Below are positions 58,001-64,000 of a stretch of 64,000 bases of DNA, piece after piece. The number at the start of each line of letters is the position of its first letter. Positions within the stretch are counted from its first letter, which is position 1. A program made the position numbers and the translations under genes. Below the pieces are notes generated by a model. The model worked only from the letters and a program-made list of their open reading frames with translations. It was not told where the DNA came from and searched no databases. The stretch lies in contig MDYQ01000069.1 of NCBI GenBank assembly GCA_003024175.1, forward strand, positions 124,001 to 188,000. Reading direction: 5' to 3'. The stretch comes from Planoprotostelium fungivorum. Lineage: Eukaryota; Evosea; Variosea; Cavosteliida; Cavosteliaceae.

Positions 58001-58331
58001 CAGTGCATGACGATCATCATCGTATGCCGTATAGAAACTGACATCAAATAGATGGTTCGTACTACAGAAGGGATCCCTCCACTTTTACAAGAGACCGAGA
58101 GACGAGGCGGCGAGAGGAACGATCTCCCTGGTAAATGCGACGGTCCACGCGATGAAGTATCCCAGCGACACGCTGCACTACCTCACCGTTAAGACATCGG
58201 CACGGACGTGTCTTCTGAAAGCAGAGAGCCCCGCAGAGAGAGAAGAATGGATCAAAGCGATCGAGTCATGCTGCATGTTCAAGTCGAGCGTCGGGGAGGT
58301 GGAGGCACCGGTGAAGGAGGGAAAGTCTTAG
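52004..58331 (+). CDS. Giant multidomain protein: Clu-TPR-DysF-DEP-PH
   Basis: More than 20 exons followed in phase, roughly 1,650 residues. An N-terminal disordered part has coiled-coil stretches (EEMMEEKKRDKARAR) and GGYTDTA repeats near 53940-54100. A Clu-type central domain follows: ALVDYMGFRIQALSLLP, DTIIYGTANGGRTVF, DGRFYLIDFARSFPP, KKGINLMFLGLIRHL. TPR-like helices come next (QKYFLEAIEADASDPVTNF), then a DysF (peroxin/dysferlin) module (FENERRLPFSREYSKNNLLP ... WEWITDWFIDR ... GWEYAFHWNNEW ... SYVRRRKWKRVRR). A DEP domain (DERKYNGKIVTKCFTGAEAV) and a PH domain (KKSGYLEKQ ... WKKRWFVLQKGSLHFYKR) end the protein at 58331. DEP and PH suggest membrane or lipid recruitment; Clu proteins affect mitochondrial distribution. 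Joins near 56073-56240 and 57350-57400 rest on phase and homology. Confidence 0.82.
57829..58052. repeat. TTCATCATCACCATCGCT microsatellite in PH-domain intron
   Basis: About four copies of an 18-20 bp unit grading into CATCACCACATCAC runs. It fills the intron that splits the PH domain between WKKR and WFVLQKG. Confidence 0.85.
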
Positions 58332-58413
58332 GTTTTGTGATAATAGAGTCTGTACCTAGCATGAGAGTGGTTCTTGTTGTTGTGATGAGAGATGAAGGAT
58401 AGAGGCATCGTTG

Positions 58414-59775
58414 ATGGCGCCAGGTATTAGAAGGACCTGTTCCACTGTATCTGTATCAGACTGCCATTGGATCACGTCAACTCACATGAGAGCAAGCAGT
58501 ACGTGCGTTATTCGATCTGAAAGAGGACGAGCCTTTCACTGCACGATACATCCACAGGAGTATAGATACTGGGTCACCTTAGTGTGTGATTCTAGAAGCC
58601 AGGAGTTCCCAAACAAGATGACGTCCACCTCAGGAACGACAAGAGGTAATCCAGAGAGAAAACTGAGAGAAGAGTGCACCAGTTCCACTGCAACAGAGCA
58701 ATCCAAGACCATTGAAGTCTTTGCAGTATTTTCGAGAGCACCGGGTAATTCGGGGTTTTCAACCGAACAGTAAGGCGGGAGAAAGATATCCAAAAGCAGG
58801 CAGGAAAAAAGAACAGAGACAAGCATGGTCAACTTGTGCTTCTCTTCTTCAGCGAAGAAGAACTTGAGCACTGTGCTACCACTGGTTGATTTGAAGGAGG
58901 TGGTTCCAGTCTTTCCACCGACCGGGGGTATCATTTTCAGATTGAGAGGCACAAAGCCATTAGGTGGGCGAGCATATCGTCTATGAGCACGTTTATTGAC
59001 ATATCACCTCTCAGACCTCGTCGATTCACGAAAGAACGGAAGAATCCATTTGGGCGTGAGTCTTACTTCGACTGTTTGTGAGCTAACAACTCACAGGGAG
59101 ATGGCTTCTGGCCCACTTTAAAGGATGTATTCGGGCGCACAGTTGTCAACACAGCCAAATTGACCATGCATCCATGTGACTCCTACCAATGGACCACACG
59201 TGCTGAATGATATCACAGTCACTGTCACGAAGGAGAATCTAGACCTGACCGCATTGGAAATGGGAAGCACAGAATTCGTCACCGAGATGCATCTTGGTAC
59301 AGTGACTGGCAATACGGCTGCCAAATTCAAGCAGAGGACGGTTTACAAAAAGATGAACAAGATGGTAGAACAGGTGACTTCACAATCCAGAATCGCCAAC
59401 ATTCTGATTATTCGAAAGGGCGATCCAATCATGACACTCACCATCCGATACAAATCGGGAAGGTCCTCACAAGACGTTACCCTCCTCCAATTCGGAGTTC
59501 GCATTTCCGAGCTGCTGCGAGCTGAATCACAGAAGAAACCACTGAAACTGGAGGTCATCACCGACGATCACACCACAGACACAGAAGAGTCCACCTCTTC
59601 CGATCCACCAGAAGACCTGCCCTCCATCTCTCATTCGGTCTTTACGCAGTCCGCTCCATCGTTACTCGAGAACAGTAAGCAACAGGTGAAGAAGATTCCA
59701 TCTATAGAAAACAAATCTAACAGATACCAGACACAGGACAGACGTCATGGCAGGACGAGAAGCATCACGGCATAG
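58414..59775 (+). CDS. Unrecognised protein
   Basis: Five exons are proposed with agreeing phases: a first exon reading to FSRAP, then KKNLSTVLPLVDLKEVVPVFPPTGGIIFRLRG, LVDSRKNGRIHLG, DGFWPTLKDVFGRTVVNTAKLTMHP, and a long last exon (TVTKENLDLTALEMGSTEFV ... TLTIRYKSGRSSQDVTLLQFG) ending TRSITA at 59775. The middle is strand-rich and the tail Ser/Gln-rich and basic. I recognise no family. Its start lies only ~80 bp after the PH-domain stop, so the true 5' end is uncertain. Confidence 0.5.
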
Positions 59776-59935
59776 AGAGAGGCCGGCAGAATTGCATCGA
59801 ACATATAGTAGATAGTACACAGACACAACATCACGAACACGAATAAGAGTTCAGTTCAACCCATTTTTACATAAACACACCCCGGTTGATCGTGTGGATC
59901 TCTCATGCAGATATACATTTATACATCACGTCTTT

Positions 59936-60774
59936 CTTCGGGTGGTGTGATCGTAGATCACCACCTGCACGTATTCGTCCGTCTTGATTTCGATTCTCCT
60001 CGAGTTGTCTCCTGGATCGGCCTGCGCCTCATTAGACATGACTCCTCCATCCATTCTTCACCTTCGGATCGACGTTGATGACTTTCCTGTCCCGTTTGTT
60101 CTTGAACAAGAGACCCGGCTCTGCCTTTGGATCTGGGTTGCTGGCGATGATCTGAAAGTTCGATGTGGGATTAGAAGATGGCGTTTGTGTCTCCCAGTTA
60201 TAGAAGCTGAGATCAGTTGGCTTGGGTAGTAATCTCTTTCGACGACTGAAATAGTTTTCGAAGTTCTCAGTCTTGAGACGCTCCGCGTAGTCGATGTAAC
60301 CGCTGACCTCTTGACCCTTCTTGTTCTTGTCTCGGATGAAGATGATGCACTGAGAGTTAAGAGGATGGATCGCGTGAGAGAACGTTCGAATGAAAGGATA
60401 CTGCAAGCTTTCCGGACCGCACCTGATCTTCTCTTTCGGCGAGGGCGGATAGAAATGGAGATGAGCTAAGATCTTTCCCGGTGCTAGCGAGAGCGCGAGG
60501 TAAGAGGTTCGAGCTCTTTTTCGATTTTAGACTCTCTGCATTGCGTTTTCGTTGATCGAACTCTTCTCTCTTCAGCTCTCCTCCTCGATAACCGAGCTCC
60601 ACTAATTGTCTAATGTGTGGGTTGGTTGTCGAACTTAAATGAAGTAGATCACCTGGCCAGATCTTCATCTTCCAGATAATACAGGTCCTTGGCTGAGATC
60701 TGGGAATCCAGGTACTCCTCATAAGTCGCATATTCCGCCACGATGGCATCAGCAGTCGACTGTATCACATCCAT
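59936..60774 (-). CDS. CFAP299: Cilia- and flagella-associated protein 299 homologue
   Basis: Strong match to the C4orf22/CFAP299 family: [106 protein letters not shown]. Four or more exons; the last ([20 protein letters not shown]) ends at 59936. The family is tied to motile cilia in animals and protists, so the host probably makes flagella in some stage. The Met at 60774 is a usable start; a 5' exon may precede it (see 60853-61035). Confidence 0.93.
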
Positions 60775-60852
60775 CGCAATGAGGCAATGCTTGGTGCTAA
60801 ATTTGAACCCGTTTTAAATCGAACTTTCAATTTCCGTGAAGAGAACACCACT

Positions 60853-61035
60853 CACGCTGTCACCGTGCTGCGGGTGTCTTTTGATTCCAGCTGACCTCTC
60901 TACTTCCACACCTAACGCCGCTCTAGTTGTTGGTGCTCTTGTCATCATAGTCCTCTCCGAGCCTCGCCCTTGTGGAACGGAAAGATATTTTATCGCTTTT
61001 TCTCTCAGTTGTGACGGAATGTCTTCGATTAACAC
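60853..61035 (-). CDS. Possible 5' exon of CFAP299, or separate short frame
   Basis: A frame from Met 61035 (MLIEDIPSQLREKAIKYLSV) reaches a good donor (AGC/GTGAGT) near 60853. Joining it in phase 0 to an acceptor ending CAAG near 60790 would read [13 protein letters not shown] straight into CFAP299. Left unspliced it ends at 60814. The residues are protein-like, but I see no family match. Confidence 0.35.
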
Positions 61036-61314
61036 ATTCGAATAGTCAACGCACGCTCAGCTTGCAGTGCAGCGATTAAACCTCATACGATAGATACAGT
61101 TGCTGTGGAGTCAGAAGGTTTAGATTAACCTTTTACTAAGAAACCATCTATCTTATCTGACCCACTACAACGGATATCGCACCCGCGACGGGCAGGAGGG
61201 GCATTGGCGACGAATGGAGAAGAGAAGTAAGAGGAAATGGCTATCCGGTGCTGTTCATAAGTTGTTTGGTGTATGTTTGGATGATTATCACTCGGGCACT
61301 TCTCATTCGATCCC

Positions 61315-64000
61315 AGGAACACGATTCAGACGAAGCGGGAACACTGCAGAGATACCCACAAGTGAATGAGAATGTACGGCTCATCGTCTTTCTAACTCTA
61401 GATAGTGGGTCTTGACCTTGGACAAACAGGCCAGAAACGTCTTAGATTGCATAGAGTCCTTGCAGGCCGCCAGGAGATCGTTCTTGGGGAGTGATGATAG
61501 AACATCCAAATCGGACTCTAAGGTCATCCGAAAATTCAGCGCCCTCCACACGGCCGTCTTGGAGATCATCCCCACCCTGCGCGTCAACTTGTTCCAGTTG
61601 GGTGAAGAGGCATCACTCGTGAGATCCCACTTACTGACAATGACAACGTTCTGATCGACATTAGACACTGAGGAGAAGACACACGTTGAGAGGATCTCAT
61701 AATGGTGAGAAGAAGAAGAGAAGAAAGAGTGACGAGATGCAGGGGAGACAGATGGAACATACGAGAGATACCAAGATCTGGGAGAGAGGTATCCGAAACA
61801 GATCAGAACGACGAGAGAGCTGTTGTTGGATCTGTACGAGCACATGCAACCCATCATCATCGAGATGACCGAACACTGTTCAGAATTCTGGTCTCTCATC
61901 GACCCTCCATCCATCAGAAGATGGGAGCCAGTCTTCTTCAAATTCTCTTACCTCGTCATCACCAGGTGAACCTATCTCTCCCATAGATATCCTTCTCCCA
62001 TCTGTGGTACGAGATGCATCATCCGACATCCTGCATCATCCGACATCCTGCATCATCCATCACTGACGAAACATCGAACGAGATCTAAACAATGACCGAA
62101 TGCAGGGGAGAATTAGACGCTTGGTACTTAACCTGCGCCACCTACACCATGGAAGATCTATCCTGGGCGAAGAAACATCGCATGTTGATGTACAAGAGTC
62201 AGATCGCCGCCATCAAACACATTCCGGAGATCAGATCTCCCGACGCAGCCGCTGCAGTCTACTGGCTATCCATATTGGCCGTACACTATTTCAAGCTGCC
62301 GAAACATGTGAGATCATCTCTTCGTCTCCTTTCTCACGCGTTTCAGTGTGGAGAGCCCATCTTCCAAGCTCTGAGAGAGAAGACGAACGAGTCTGCAAAG
62401 GAAGAGTACATGCTGCAGTATGATTACAGGATCGACGAGACTCTGCCGAATTATTTCACCGGGCAGAGTTTCACCACCGAAGTCATCATGAAGTGAGTCT
62501 CATCGTGTCATGAGATGCATGAGAGCTGAAAGATGGAAGACGATCTGTCGCTGTCACAGCTTCGACGCCGGTGCAGACTCGAGCTGGTGATGGATCATCG
62601 TCTACCTATAGAAAGTCGAGGGCCAGATGGTGAGAGGGAGATGGATGTGGAGAGTGAACGAGACAGGTCCGCTTCGTTGGAAGACATACAGAGAGAAGTG
62701 ATGCACGACGATGCGTTGCCGGTGTACCACACACACTCCCTCTTTCTGTGGGGGAGGTTTCACTCGCAATTGGACCTGAGATACGCCCAGAAGAATTGGC
62801 TGCCATCCGAAGAGAATCACAATCAGGAGATCACGGTAGGAGATCATCATCTCATCGATCAGCATCCCATCTGATCATCATCACATCGATCACATCGACA
62901 TCGATCACCTCTTTCTGACATCATCGCTGAATCTCACAGATGCAAGACGACAAGTTGAACAGAAAGATCACTTCAATGAACGAAGAAGGAAGTTGGATCA
63001 GCATCCTGATGAACAAGAGGTCCGTCTACCACAGGTTCCTCAGGGAGTGGTTGGAATACGTCTTACGATACAAAGACATAGCCGGCGGTGACGTCAGTTC
63101 ATCCTTCACCTTCTCCTCTCACCAACACAGAATTTTACCATGCTGTCTGTGGCTGGATTTTCAGTGATATCGCATCACTTTCTCCTGACCAACATATCGG
63201 AAGGTGAAGTCGTACATCTCTACCGCTGTGTATGAACGTATCGTAGATTTCACGAAACAGATGGAGGAATGCGTGTGCAGTACTTTCAAAGCAGAAACGA
63301 GTCTGTTCAATTTATTTATGAAGATGGTGAGGGAGGTGAGAAGAGAGGAGACTGAAGGAGACAGTTGTTCATGAGAACACCGTCTGATGACAAGGTGATG
63401 ATTGGGAGTGCATTAGTGACTTTCGATGAGAGATTGGATTATCTGGCTTCGAATGGCATCTCTTTCCTCTCCATCCAGTTTGACATCGAATTTTTTCTCC
63501 TCATCGCTAGACTCATCGTGGACGCCGATCACCATCAGCTCGTCATCCAGGTCCACTCCCTTTTCATCTCTTCCTCTATCCCTTCTTTTTATATCTTCTC
63601 TTCTTCTTTCATCTTCTTCTCTTCTTATGCTTTCTCATCTTCTCATCTTATTTTCCTCTTCTCATCTTCCCCTCTTCTTCTCTTCTCCTCTTCTCTTCTG
63701 ACTCGTTCAGATATTAACGACCATGTACGATTACGCTTCCTTATTCAGTGGAAAATATCGAAAACAACTGTGGGAAGATTTCATCCTCGGCGATCAATTC
63801 GAATCCCTCTTCTGTCACTGGGATGTGAGTCATCTTCCTCTACATCGATTGACAATGAAAGGTGATGGTGAGGAACACCTTCCAGCAGTTGATCGTCTTC
63901 AAGGTGAGAACGTCGAGTGAGAAGAGAGTGACGAGAGCAGACGACACGGAGGAAGAGGAAGTACATGAAGGAGAGGGAGTTGGACATCAATTCACCCAGA
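61315..64000 (+). CDS. DUF1765-like large protein, partial (runs off right edge)
   Basis: A chain of exons in matching phase: EHDSDEAGTLQRYPQVNEN, then WVLTLDKQARNVLDCIES, ETDGTYERYQDLGERYPKQI, GELDAWYLTCATYTMEDLSW, CGEPIFQALREKTNESAKEE, NEEGSWISILMNKRSVYHRF and YDYASLFSGKYRKQLWEDF. It continues into LGDQFESLFCHWDVMVRNTFQQLIVF, which resembles the DUF1765 signature of fungal and slime-mould proteins (LFLHWD followed by an R-x-x-F-x-x-L-L pattern). That match is by eye. Function is unknown. The 5' end upstream of 61315 was not resolved, and the 3' end lies outside the window. A simple-repeat intron lies at 61973-62105. Confidence 0.7.
62015..62065. repeat. GCATCATCCGACATCCT repeat in intron
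   Basis: A 17-bp word occurs twice in tandem, with a partial third copy, inside an intron of the DUF1765-like gene. Confidence 0.75.

Noticed and set aside
58536-58952. Minus-strand frame with hydrophobic stretch
   Set aside because: It overlaps plus-strand exons whose phases agree across introns; the hydrophobic look is an antisense effect.
61381-61941. Minus-strand frame of 186 codons
   Set aside because: The plus strand here joins in phase to long conserved exons on both sides, so the antisense frame is a shadow.

Overview
This is a gene-dense nuclear window from a eukaryote. Nearly every gene is split by short GT-AG introns, mostly about 35-60 nt. The standard genetic code fits, because TAA, TAG and TGA all end genes. 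The gene content suggests a free-living amoeboid protist, most likely an amoebozoan close to protosteloid amoebae such as Planoprotostelium: long ankyrin arrays, large beta-helix membrane proteins, F-box, RhoGAP and Clu/DysF/DEP/PH signalling proteins, and fungal-like secreted and transport enzymes. A CFAP299 gene points to a ciliated stage somewhere in the life cycle. The organism call is inference from gene content.

Layout. 0-3 kb: ankyrin-repeat protein with a homogenised 93-bp tandem array. 3-7.2 kb (-): valyl-tRNA synthetase. 8-10.9 kb (+): an FHA domain fused to a class-II-type histone deacetylase. 11.1-15 kb (-): beta-helix/Cys-rich/polytopic membrane protein A. 15.2-19.6 kb (-): GNAT acetyltransferase, then an arginine deiminase fused to a second pentein domain. 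19.7-21.3 kb (+): truncated, chimeric relative B of the beta-helix family. 21.4-24.6 kb: F-box/SUKH protein and two tandem ubiquitin-like-domain paralogues, one decaying. 25-32.8 kb (+): DUF1295 membrane protein, Qa-SNARE, MFS transporter, GH31 alpha-glucosidase. 32.9-38 kb: three 5S rRNA copies around beta-helix protein C, with a duplicated segment meeting at a single N. 38.1-41.4 kb (-): DPH5, ribosomal protein S13, helicase-associated-domain protein. 42-51.7 kb: alpha/beta hydrolase, thymidine kinase, RhoGAP, an unknown gene, a Cdc123-like protein, an anchored intradiol dioxygenase, SYS1. 52-58.3 kb (+): a very large Clu-TPR-DysF-DEP-PH protein. 58.4-64 kb: an unrecognised gene, CFAP299, and the start of a DUF1765-like protein running off the right edge.

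The genes are mostly independent housekeeping, membrane-traffic and signalling functions, not an operon-like system. The most unusual points are four domain fusions (FHA-HDAC, deiminase-pentein, F-box-SUKH, Clu-DysF-DEP-PH), the beta-helix receptor-like family with a chimeric relic, and sequence words shared between introns of unrelated genes, including two introns with identical first 20 bases. I saw no retroelement, virus-derived element, CRISPR array or convincing tRNA gene.
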